Assembly: GCA_902386085.1 (NCBI GenBank)
Contig: CABMIA010000014.1
Coordinates: forward strand, 1 to 10,746
Reading direction: 5' to 3'
DNA length: 10,746 nucleotides
Origin: an uncultured archaeon
Lineage (GTDB): Archaea; Halobacteriota; Methanosarcinia; Methanosarcinales; Methanoperedenaceae
Below the pieces are notes generated by a model. That model was not told the DNA's origin, made no database searches, and saw nothing but the letters and a program-made list of their open reading frames with translations. The position numbers and the translations under genes were made by a program. The first letter of the stretch is position 1, and each line of letters opens with the position of its first letter. Of the stretch, positions 1-6,161 are shown in pieces.

Positions 1-907
1 CCCGGCAGTATCCACTGCACTGAACATAGTTGTCGCCGCTCTCGCAGAAAGGGGAGGCACGATCGAATCAGTTACGATTGATGGCAAAACGCAGACACCG
101 CAGCTTGAACCCGGAACCATGAACCTGGAAAGGGAAGAAATCGAAGCTCTTCTCGGATTCAGGCTTACAGACAGGGAGATAATCTCATGCCTTGAAAAAA
201 TGAGATACGGCGCAAAAGCCTCTGCCAGAATGATCGATGTATCTGTTCCGGCATACCGCTCTGATATCCTGCATACCTGGGACCTGATCGAAGATATCGC
301 TATAGCATATGGTTTCGATAAGATCAAGCCCGAACTTCCGGCAACCCCGACAACGGGAAAAGCTCATCCCATGTCACTGCTCAGGAACTCTTTACAAGAA
401 ATAATGACGGGACTGGGTTATTTCCAGGTAATGCCGTTCACACTTACCAATGAGCGCGTTCAATTTGATAAGATGCGAAGGGAAAAGACGGGGGGCATCA
501 CCCGTATCCTGTACCCGATAAGCGAGGATCACACCATAGTGCGCCCGACTATTTTACCCAACCTTCTTGAGATACTGTCTATAAACAGGCACAGGGAGCT
601 TCCGCAGCGGATATTCGAGGTTGGCGATGTGGTCGTGGATTGCAGACCCGTGCAGCGCCTGGGAGCAGTCGCCATACACCATCAGGGTAATTTCACTGAG
701 ATCCAGTCGGTTGTGGACGCTGTTATGAGGGAAAGGCGCATGGAATATGAGGTAGCGGAGTCAAACGACCCGGCGTTCATAGAAGGAAGGCGCGCAGATA
801 TCATTATAAAAGGTGAGAAAAAAGGGGCATTCGGGGAAATACACCCCGAAGTTATCTCAAACTTCGGGCTTGAACATTCCATTATCGGTTTTGAGCTCGA
901 TTTATAA
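1..907 (+). CDS. pheT: Phenylalanine--tRNA ligase beta subunit, archaeal type (5'-partial)
   Basis: This is the C-terminal 301 residues of the beta subunit of phenylalanyl-tRNA synthetase, which pairs with PheS in the cytoplasm to charge tRNA-Phe. The frame is open from base 2, so the gene starts outside the window and the ATG at 119 is internal. A B5-type domain covers about visible residues 36-110 and ends in the family-typical stretch WDLIEDIAIAYGFDKI. It is followed by the catalytic-core-like domain, with SEDHTIVRPTILPNLLEIL and RIFEVGDVV, and a C-terminus FGEIHPEV...FELDL. There is no FDX-ACB anticodon domain, as expected for the archaeal/eukaryotic form of about 550 residues; roughly 240 residues lie upstream. 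The TAA stop overlaps the stop of the convergent COG1361 gene by 6 bases. A short T run (911-915) follows the stop and could help termination. Confidence 0.95.
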   Translation, partial: PAVSTALNIVVAALAERGGTIESVTIDGKTQTPQLEPGTMNLEREEIEALLGFRLTDREIISCLEKMRYGAKASARMIDVSVPAYRSDILHTWDLIEDIAIAYGFDKIKPELPATPTTGKAHPMSLLRNSLQEIMTGLGYFQVMPFTLTNERVQFDKMRREKTGGITRILYPISEDHTIVRPTILPNLLEILSINRHRELPQRIFEVGDVVVDCRPVQRLGAVAIHHQGNFTEIQSVVDAVMRERRMEYEVAESNDPAFIEGRRADIIIKGEKKGAFGEIHPEVISNFGLEHSIIGFELDL

Positions 908-2155
908 ACTCTTTTTCCTCTTCCAGTAATACCCCGCTGCAACCATTCCGATAACAACCACTGCCCCTAGCATCCCGGCACCCTGCAGGGGTGAGCCCGG
1001 CGGTTGCGGGTTAACGGTCAGTGGAAGCGTGCGGCTGAATATCACCACATTGTTCGACTCATCAATCCCTCTTAATTCCACGTCCAGAAGATACTTCTTC
1101 GCCGATGCCTTCGGATCAACTGTAAAACTTAACGCAGCATCGCCGCTCTCACCTGCCTCCAGCTTTCCCACAAAGTCTGATTTCTCATTGAACTCAAAAG
1201 GCTGTGAGGCATCCTTGAACACGCGCAAGGAAATGGAGTCGGCTTTTTTATTTCCTGTGTTCCCGACCTTGATGTTAATTTCAGCCTTGCTTCCCGGTAT
1301 CAGGTTTCCGGGGGTTGTTGTTACGGATTCGATTATCAAATACGGAGCAGGCTTGATGGGTACATCCAGATCAAGGGTCTTTGTCCTGTAAGTAGCGTTC
1401 TCATCATTCTCATCCTTGTACGTTATTACAAGTTGGGCGTTATAGTCCCCTTCTTTGATGTTTTCATCGATATCCGCAAAGAACGTTGCTGTTTTACTGC
1501 TGTCTTTTCCGATCACGCCCAGGCTATCCTCGTCAGAATAGCTATAACTTGAGTTAAAGCCGGACGGCAAAAGAAGTTTTACTTTCACATTCTCTGCATT
1601 GCCTTTTCCTATGTTGTTAATATCAACAGAGAGTTTTGCCTCCTTTGTGTCCGCGATGAGCTTCTCGGGAGATGTTACAAGCGCCCCAACAACGAAATCC
1701 GCTCTTTTAGGATCCACGTATATCGGGAATTCTTTCTGTGTCCATCCTTCACCAGTATTCCAGTTCAATGTAACGTTGTATGTTCCCTTGATGGCGTTGT
1801 CAGCCACCCTCAGTTTGTAGTGGAGCACATAATAAACCTGGTTATCATTCGTGCCTGCCGAGGGCCCCAGATCCTTATCCGGGGAATCCCCTGCCTCGAA
1901 TAACAGCGGATAACCGACATCAAGATGGAATCGCAGGCTGTCAATGGCGCTACTCATCGTATTTACGACCTGCCATCTCAGGTCCAGGTCTTTTCCTGCA
2001 TCCCCGGGGTCGGGGTCCTGGCTCATGAAAAATGCCTGAATCCTGCTCCCCTGCGCTCCCCGCAGCGGCGCGCTCATAACCGGACTGATCATTGCCGATA
2101 GAAAGACTACTAATGTGCTGTAAACTATAACCTGTGCTAGTACCTTGCTTTTCAT
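902..2155 (-). CDS. COG1361-type S-layer/envelope protein with C-terminal membrane anchor
   Basis: This 417-residue exported surface protein is the last gene of the transporter operon. Residues 1-29 form a Sec signal peptide (basic start, hydrophobic 9-24, likely cleavage near SPVMSA). The body looks like three beta-sandwich modules of the COG1361/CARDB kind, at about 38-147, 152-266 and 271-382. Modules two and three carry the hallmark 'VDINNIGKGNAENV' and 'IKVGNTGNKKADSI' strands. A single transmembrane helix (about 391-411) followed by KRKK anchors it, with the modules outside the cell. Its start lies 4 bases after the stop of the upstream RND gene and has a good GAGGT site, so translation is probably coupled. 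Proteins of this family are known beside MMPL/RND genes in methanogens. An accessory role for the transporter across the S-layer is inference; no enzymatic motif is visible. Confidence 0.85.
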   Translation of the reverse strand: MKSKVLAQVIVYSTLVVFLSAMISPVMSAPLRGAQGSRIQAFFMSQDPDPGDAGKDLDLRWQVVNTMSSAIDSLRFHLDVGYPLLFEAGDSPDKDLGPSAGTNDNQVYYVLHYKLRVADNAIKGTYNVTLNWNTGEGWTQKEFPIYVDPKRADFVVGALVTSPEKLIADTKEAKLSVDINNIGKGNAENVKVKLLLPSGFNSSYSYSDEDSLGVIGKDSSKTATFFADIDENIKEGDYNAQLVITYKDENDENATYRTKTLDLDVPIKPAPYLIIESVTTTPGNLIPGSKAEINIKVGNTGNKKADSISLRVFKDASQPFEFNEKSDFVGKLEAGESGDAALSFTVDPKASAKKYLLDVELRGIDESNNVVIFSRTLPLTVNPQPPGSPLQGAGMLGAVVVIGMVAAGYYWKRKKSL

Positions 2156-2159
2156 TTTT

Positions 2160-3341
2160 TTACCTCAATTGTTCCATTAAATTTATTTTATGTAATTTAT
2201 TTTTTATATTTATTGTGTCGATTATAAGAATAATCGCAGGGACGATGGTTATAGCTGCGATCATGCTTGCAGCAACCCCGTAGCTCATCATGGTACCCAT
2301 ATCCCCGAGGAAGGTCAGCCTCCCAAGGGACATTGCCTGGAAACCTATCAGGGCAGCAAGCGTTGTAGTTAACATCGGGGTTATTACATTATTCAGGGTC
2401 ACAGCCATAGCATCCTTCGGACCGAGATACGGATGGTGTTCCCGCAACGCCGAAAGTTTTTGAAGTTCGAGCCTGTATCTTGTAACAAGCTGTATCCCGA
2501 AGTCTATGCCGATGCCCATTATCATGGAGGTAACTCCCGATGTCTGGGAACTCAGCCCCATTCCGATCAATCCGACATAACCCATTGTCCAGAGGGTTCC
2601 GAATATTATGGTGGTCATCGGCGTAAACCCGTATTTTATCGAGCGGAACAGCACGAGTACGATTATCAGGATACCTATAAGCGAATATGTGGAAGTCTTT
2701 GCCATATCAGGCGCGATTGCAGTCTGCATTTTCTGGCTTTCCATCACACTCCCGCCGAGGCTTGCAGTAATTCCCGGCGGCTTTGGGACTTCAGCGAGTA
2801 TTTTTTCAAGCTCACGTTCAAGGCTGGAAAGATCGACATCATCCGTAGTGCGAATATTGACAAGGGCCAGGGTGTAATCATTGCTGAAATATCTTTCAAG
2901 AAGACCATTTTTATTTGCAAGTTCCTGGATCTCCCTGGATGATTGGGGGAGACGCCCGCCATTAATGCTCTTGAGAACCGACGCAGGGCTTGTGACATCT
3001 ATAACGTTATCGGTATGGAGCGCGAGTTCCGAGAGCTGGTCCATATATCGTATCACCGCCGGGTCCCTGACATCCCTCACCTCATCCGAACCCCTGTACG
3101 ATGGATCTATTTCAACTGCGAATGATACTGTATTTGTGCTTCCGAACTCGTTCTCGATGCTGTTCAGGGTGCTTATGGCTTCGACGTTCTGCGGGATCAT
3201 TGATTTCATATCTGATTTTTTTGTCTGGATCGTGCCCGCCATCTTGATGGCAAACCCTGAGACCAGTAACATGATTACCAGTACTATAACCGGGAATTTT
3301 GTTACAAAACCGGAATATAATTCGATTATCCTGTTGCCCAT
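2160..3341 (-). CDS. Half-size RND (HAE3/MMPL-type) transporter subunit, D-F variant
   Basis: This 393-residue membrane protein has the topology of one half of an RND transporter. One helix (about 14-34) is followed by an extracytoplasmic domain (about 35-215) and then five helices (about 218-375). Shared RND features are the RDVRDP and VTSPAS motifs, PKPPG (186-190), WTMG (251-254) and the fourth-helix motif GIGIDFG (276-282), whose D280 is the expected proton-relay acid. The neighbouring residue is F281, where many RND/MmpL proteins have Y. Archaeal HAE3 proteins occur in full-size (about 700-850 residues) and half-size forms; this one is half-size. It begins one base after the stop of a paralogous half and aligns with it almost residue for residue, so the two probably form a heteromer. 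It has its own RBS (GAGAGG at 3350-3355). The substrate is unknown; lipids, hopanoid-like molecules or hydrophobic compounds would fit the family. Confidence 0.88.
   Translation of the reverse strand: MGNRIIELYSGFVTKFPVIVLVIMLLVSGFAIKMAGTIQTKKSDMKSMIPQNVEAISTLNSIENEFGSTNTVSFAVEIDPSYRGSDEVRDVRDPAVIRYMDQLSELALHTDNVIDVTSPASVLKSINGGRLPQSSREIQELANKNGLLERYFSNDYTLALVNIRTTDDVDLSSLERELEKILAEVPKPPGITASLGGSVMESQKMQTAIAPDMAKTSTYSLIGILIIVLVLFRSIKYGFTPMTTIIFGTLWTMGYVGLIGMGLSSQTSGVTSMIMGIGIDFGIQLVTRYRLELQKLSALREHHPYLGPKDAMAVTLNNVITPMLTTTLAALIGFQAMSLGRLTFLGDMGTMMSYGVAASMIAAITIVPAIILIIDTINIKNKLHKINLMEQLR
2162..2166 (-). promoter_or_regulatory. Ribosome-binding site overlapping the upstream stop codon
   Basis: On the minus strand GAGGT stands 6 bases before the ATG at 2155. 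Its last T is also the first base of the TAA stop (2162-2160) of the preceding RND gene. This fixes the start of the COG1361 gene and suggests translational coupling. Confidence 0.7.
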
Positions 3342-3342
3342 G

Positions 3343-4521
3343 TTACCTGCCTCTCAGGACATGCTCTTCTTTTTTCTTTGAGAGTTTTACAAGTTTCCGT
3401 TGTGTGTTCCAGTATTGGTAGTCCTCTTCAAGCAATATGAAAACAGGGTTGACAAAGAGTGCGGCAAGAAGACAGAACGCTATACCCAGAGCAAGGGTTT
3501 CTCCTAAATGCTGGATCATGGGTACGGTCGCGAGTGCAAGAACCCCGAAACCCACAATGACGGTAAGCCCTGAGCCAATGATGGCTGAACCTATCCCGCG
3601 AACAGTGGTTCTCAGGGAATCAATCTGGCTGTTCCTTTTGGCCCTTTCTTCATTATACCGGCTTAACATGAATACACCATATTCAACCCCGAGACCCAGT
3701 ATCATTGAACTTAAGCCCACAGTCGCCACTGAGAGCGGTATTCCAAGCCAGCCCAGCGTTCCCATCGTCCAGATCAATCCCAAAGACAGCGGGGCAAATA
3801 CCAGGATGCCCTGCGTAATAGAGCGCTGCATTACGAAAAGCAGTATCAGTATAATAACCGCGGCAACGATCAGGGTAAAAACAGCATCGCTTTTCAATAA
3901 ATCGAAAATAGTCATCCGGAGAGTGGGCCCGCCTGTTATGCCAAACTTTACACCCGGTGGTTTAGGGGTATAATCAATGCGTTTCTGGACGAGCTCATTA
4001 AAACTCTTAATCTGCTCTTCTCCGGAGCCGATGTCGGCCGTAATATACATGAGCGTCATCTTATAATTCCTGCTGAAAAAACTGTTCGCCTGAGGTGTCC
4101 GGAGGGTTTGCGTTATTTCTTCAGGTGAAACCGTCCCTTTTCCCCTGAAAAAACTTGCAGGCGAAGTAACACTGGTTACTGTGGCTTCATCCCTTAATTC
4201 TCCGTCAAGGAACATCAGGGATTGTACCACCCTCGGGTCCCTTATATCACGGACAGCGCTTTTCAGGTCGACCGAATCATCTATCTGCACTGCTATGACC
4301 ACTGTATCCTGCCCCCCGAATTTATCCGATATCCGGTCATTGAGCGCAAATATTGGAAGTTCCCTGGGCATTTCTTTCCTGAAATCCGAATTTATGGTAA
4401 GTCCTTTAAGTCCGATACCCAGTACTATCGTGAAAATAATAACAAGCACTGCAAGCGATCTTGCGTGTTTTCTCTGTATTTCGGCAAGCCTTACCAGTGC
4501 CTTTTGCAGGGGATCTTCCAT
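3343..4521 (-). CDS. Half-size RND (HAE3/MMPL-type) transporter subunit, E-Y variant
   Basis: This is the first gene of the operon, encoding 392 residues when started at the ATG 4521-4519. That start has a GGAG site 5 bases upstream and makes the length and motif positions match the downstream paralog. An in-frame GTG at 4557 would add 12 residues and has no comparable support. The topology is one helix (about 22-40), an outer domain (about 41-210) and five helices (about 213-365), then a basic C-terminal tail. Shared motifs are RDIRDP (91-96), VTSPAS (118-123), PKPPG (186-190) and WTMG (251-254). The fourth-helix motif is GLGVEYG (276-282), so the proton-relay position carries E280 next to Y281, where the partner has D280 and F281. 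It probably works with that partner as a proton-driven exporter or lipid transporter in the cytoplasmic membrane. The substrate is unknown. It is divergent from a TrmB-like regulator that is likely to control it. Confidence 0.88.
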   Translation of the reverse strand: MEDPLQKALVRLAEIQRKHARSLAVLVIIFTIVLGIGLKGLTINSDFRKEMPRELPIFALNDRISDKFGGQDTVVIAVQIDDSVDLKSAVRDIRDPRVVQSLMFLDGELRDEATVTSVTSPASFFRGKGTVSPEEITQTLRTPQANSFFSRNYKMTLMYITADIGSGEEQIKSFNELVQKRIDYTPKPPGVKFGITGGPTLRMTIFDLLKSDAVFTLIVAAVIILILLFVMQRSITQGILVFAPLSLGLIWTMGTLGWLGIPLSVATVGLSSMILGLGVEYGVFMLSRYNEERAKRNSQIDSLRTTVRGIGSAIIGSGLTVIVGFGVLALATVPMIQHLGETLALGIAFCLLAALFVNPVFILLEEDYQYWNTQRKLVKLSKKKEEHVLRGR

Positions 4522-4526
4522 ATATT

Positions 4527-4530
4527 CTCC
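4527..4530 (-). promoter_or_regulatory. Ribosome-binding site deciding the start of the first RND gene
   Basis: The minus strand reads GGAG, then 5 bases, then ATG at 4521. This favours the ATG over the in-frame GTG at 4557, and the resulting protein aligns end to end with the downstream paralog. Confidence 0.65.
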
Positions 4531-4560
4531 GTCATTGGTGCTGCTCTTTTGTTTCACACG

Positions 4561-4570
4561 AGTATTAAAT
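4561..4570 (-). promoter_or_regulatory. Putative TATA box of the RND/COG1361 operon
   Basis: On the minus strand this reads ATTTAATACT. A start of transcription about 27 bases beyond its centre would lie near 4539 and leave a leader of about 18 bases containing the GGAG site. The same 10-mer (AGTATTAAAT on the plus strand) recurs at 4609-4618. A second, weaker candidate, GTTTAAAG at 4577-4584 on the minus strand, would fit only the GTG start. Confidence 0.5.
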
Positions 4571-4578
4571 GTTATGCT

Positions 4579-4602
4579 TTAAACAACTTTAAAGTGGTTT
4601 AA
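4579..4602. promoter_or_regulatory. 24-bp near-perfect palindrome, likely operator for the TrmB-like regulator
   Basis: The central 20 bases are AAACAACTTT followed by AAAGTGGTTT, and one further pair at each side also matches (TT/AA). Eleven of 12 base pairs are symmetrical; the only mismatch is 4585/4596. The site lies in the middle of the divergent promoter between the RND operon and the regulator gene, 8 and 6 bases from the two TATA-like boxes. A dimeric winged-helix protein such as the adjacent TrmB-like protein would fit it. The symmetry is visible in the sequence; the binding partner is inferred. A site upstream of both TATA boxes would suit activation or shared control more than simple blocking of the start site. 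Confidence 0.6.
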
Positions 4603-4608
4603 TTCAAA

Positions 4609-4618
4609 AGTATTAAAT
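4609..4618 (+). promoter_or_regulatory. Putative TATA box of the TrmB-like gene
   Basis: AGTATTAAAT is preceded by an A-rich BRE-like stretch. Its centre is about 28 bases before the GTG start at 4642, so the mRNA is probably leaderless. Confidence 0.55.
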
Positions 4619-4641
4619 AGCTTTGCAGAAAACTCTGAAAT

Positions 4642-5484
4642 GTGATCGAAAAATTGAAAAAACTCGGGCTTACGGGTTACGAGTCCCAGGCATATCTCGC
4701 CCTTCTTGAACTCGGCGACGGCGGGGCTGATGAGATTGCGCTTAATGCAAAAATACCTATGGGGCGCATATATAATGTTCTTTCCAACCTTGAAGAGGCT
4801 CATCTTGTCCGCGCCCAGGACACGAGGCCGAGAAGATATACATGTGTTAATCCAGCCGCCGCGATGGAATGGCTTTCAAAAAACAAGCTTGAGGAATTAA
4901 GACGTACAGGCGAAGAAATAGAAACGCTGGCTAATGCCCTTGCGACGGAACTTTCAGGAGTGAGTGGAAAAAAAACCGATAAAACTTTCTGGACTGTCGC
5001 CATAGGGGAAGAATCGCATGAACTTGTACGGGAATCCATTATGGGGTCCCAGAGGGAGCTTCTGGTTTTTATGCCTTCAAAAATAACCTCCGAGAGGCTA
5101 AGAAAAGACCTGATGAAAGAAGACCGGCTCAAGATCCTGAACGCTCTTTACGAGACCACTAAAAAAGGGGTTGAGATCAAAGTCGTCCTTAACAAAGAAG
5201 TGGATTTCAGTTTATTTGAAGAGTTTCCGGTTGTAAAACAATTGCTTAAGTATCAGGGGAACGGGTTTAACTGCAGATTCGCTGCAATACCCGCGACACC
5301 TTTTGATATAATCGACGGGGAAAGTGTGCTGCTCCAGATGCTAAACCCGATAAATCCGGAAGAGCTTTTTGCAGTGGTCAATATCAAGGATGCAAAGCTT
5401 GCAGAAGAACTGAGGAAAAAGTTTTATACCATCTGGGACAAGGCTCCTGAATATTTTGGGAAAAATACGGGCATTATCTCTTAA
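4642..5484 (+). CDS. TrmB-family transcriptional regulator
   Basis: This 280-residue cytoplasmic DNA-binding regulator opens with the typical TrmB winged helix-turn-helix (about 1-75). It includes GLTGYESQAYLALLELG, and the recognition region is PMGRIYNVLSNLEEAHLV. A charged helix follows (about 78-106), probably the dimerising coiled coil. The C-terminal effector domain (about 113-280) is PLD-like as in TrmB proteins, with the hallmark FDIIDGESVLLQ (221-232) and a final FYTIWDKA (261-268). It starts at GTG with no clear ribosome-binding site, at the distance from the TATA-like box expected for a leaderless transcript. It is divergent from the RND/COG1361 operon with a strong palindrome between them, so it probably controls that operon and itself. 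The effector ligand is unknown; sugar binding should not be assumed. Its 3' end overlaps the convergent pilin gene by 11 bases. Confidence 0.88.
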   Translation: MIEKLKKLGLTGYESQAYLALLELGDGGADEIALNAKIPMGRIYNVLSNLEEAHLVRAQDTRPRRYTCVNPAAAMEWLSKNKLEELRRTGEEIETLANALATELSGVSGKKTDKTFWTVAIGEESHELVRESIMGSQRELLVFMPSKITSERLRKDLMKEDRLKILNALYETTKKGVEIKVVLNKEVDFSLFEEFPVVKQLLKYQGNGFNCRFAAIPATPFDIIDGESVLLQMLNPINPEELFAVVNIKDAKLAEELRKKFYTIWDKAPEYFGKNTGIIS

Positions 5485-6028
5485 ATCTGGGTAAAACCGT
5501 GTCCAGCACCATGGTCCTGGATGAATAAACCATAATTTTGACATCGTATTCCTGGCCAAATGATAATCTGGCATCCGGGCTATCGCCAGTAATGATGCTA
5601 ACGCCAGTATTGGTCACATAATATGTGGCTCCGGGCAGATCTGTCACGTTCATGGTTATTATCTGGTTTCCTTCCGCAAAATCGCTGTCCGGACTTGAAG
5701 CGATATAAGCAGGTGGATGCCCGACAGGCACAATGGATAACATCCAGTCCCCGCCTGACAGCCTGTCTCCGCCTCTATGTACTATTTTCATGTCAGCGAT
5801 TCCTTCGGTTTTTGGAATGTTTCCCACCGTAATACTTGCAGCAGGTTCCTTTATTTCCGTGACACCAAATCCGAATGCTGTCGTAGCAATTACAGTTGCC
5901 AGTATCGCGATTGCAGCTACAAGGATAATTCTGGTGAGAGATGACATTGCACTATCGTTTTTTCCAAGTATTCTAAATCTTCCGCAATTCCATATTCTAA
6001 CATTTCTATTCTTGATGTTCTCCGTCAT
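5474..6028 (-). CDS. Archaeal type IV pilin (Pilin_N/DUF1628-type)
   Basis: This 184-residue prepilin is likely a structural subunit of a type IV pilus-like surface filament. A basic n-region (1-26) leads to DSAMSSL and a hydrophobic helix (about 31-54), matching the archaeal pilin pattern 'DRAVSPVIG...'. Prepilin-peptidase cleavage is expected next to A27/M28. The usual SPV is SSL here, a small departure. The globular part carries the family motif HRGGDRL (84-90) and a C-terminal GQEYDVKIMVYS...DTVLP strand pair typical of DUF1628 proteins. The start at 6028 has GAGG 4 bases upstream; the internal ATG at residue 28 would remove the leader. A TATA-like TTAAATAG (about 6054-6061, minus strand) lies upstream. 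It is divergent from the five-gene pilin-like cluster, which suggests one appendage system. Its stop lies inside the 3' end of the convergent regulator gene. Confidence 0.82.
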   Translation of the reverse strand: MTENIKNRNVRIWNCGRFRILGKNDSAMSSLTRIILVAAIAILATVIATTAFGFGVTEIKEPAASITVGNIPKTEGIADMKIVHRGGDRLSGGDWMLSIVPVGHPPAYIASSPDSDFAEGNQIITMNVTDLPGATYYVTNTGVSIITGDSPDARLSFGQEYDVKIMVYSSRTMVLDTVLPRFKR

Positions 6029-6053
6029 GTTGCCTCGCCTTCAGAACTATTTC

Positions 6054-6061
6054 TATTTAAT
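6054..6061 (-). promoter_or_regulatory. Putative TATA box of the pilin gene
   Basis: The minus strand reads ATTAAATA within AGATTAAATAGAAATAG. Its centre is about 30 bases before the ATG at 6028, so the leader would be very short even though a GAGG site is also present. The assignment rests only on composition and spacing. Confidence 0.4.
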
Positions 6062-6090
6062 CTACTATCGACTGCACAAAAGGATATTTC

Positions 6091-6111
6091 AAGTTGCCAC
6101 TAAAGTTGCCA
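6091..6111 (+). repeat. Tandem 9-bp direct repeats in the divergent pilin promoter region
   Basis: AAGTTGCCA occurs at 6091-6099 and again at 6103-6111, a 12-base period. A third GTTGCC is at 6029-6034, next to the pilin start. The pair lies upstream of both the pilin and the pilin-like cluster and could be a regulator site; this is inference from position. Confidence 0.4.
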
Positions 6112-6124
6112 AAACCATGAATAG

Positions 6125-6134
6125 TTTTAAATAA
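6125..6134 (+). promoter_or_regulatory. Putative TATA box of the pilin-like cluster
   Basis: TTTTAAATAA is centred about 32 bases before the ATG at 6162. The bases between are almost all A/T and hold no ribosome-binding site, so the first gene is probably read from a leaderless or nearly leaderless mRNA. Confidence 0.55.
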
Positions 6135-6161
6135 TGGTATCTTATAATTATAATAATTATT

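Noticed and set aside
2433..2942. Long open frame on the plus strand opposite the RND gene
   Set aside because: The translation is rich in His, Cys and Tyr without domain-like pattern and lies antisense to a well-supported membrane-protein gene. Other long antisense frames in 902-4521 and 6260-8490 were dismissed on the same grounds.
2160..4521. One full-length RND gene split by a frameshift or nonsense mutation
   Set aside because: Each half has its own stop, start and ribosome-binding site, a complete one-plus-five helix topology and the same set of motifs. They are paralogous halves, not two different parts of one broken gene.
4522..4557. Longer first RND protein starting at the GTG at 4557
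   Set aside because: The ATG at 4521 has a GGAG site at the right distance and gives a protein that matches its paralog in length and motif numbering. The extra 12 residues are polar and have no matching support.
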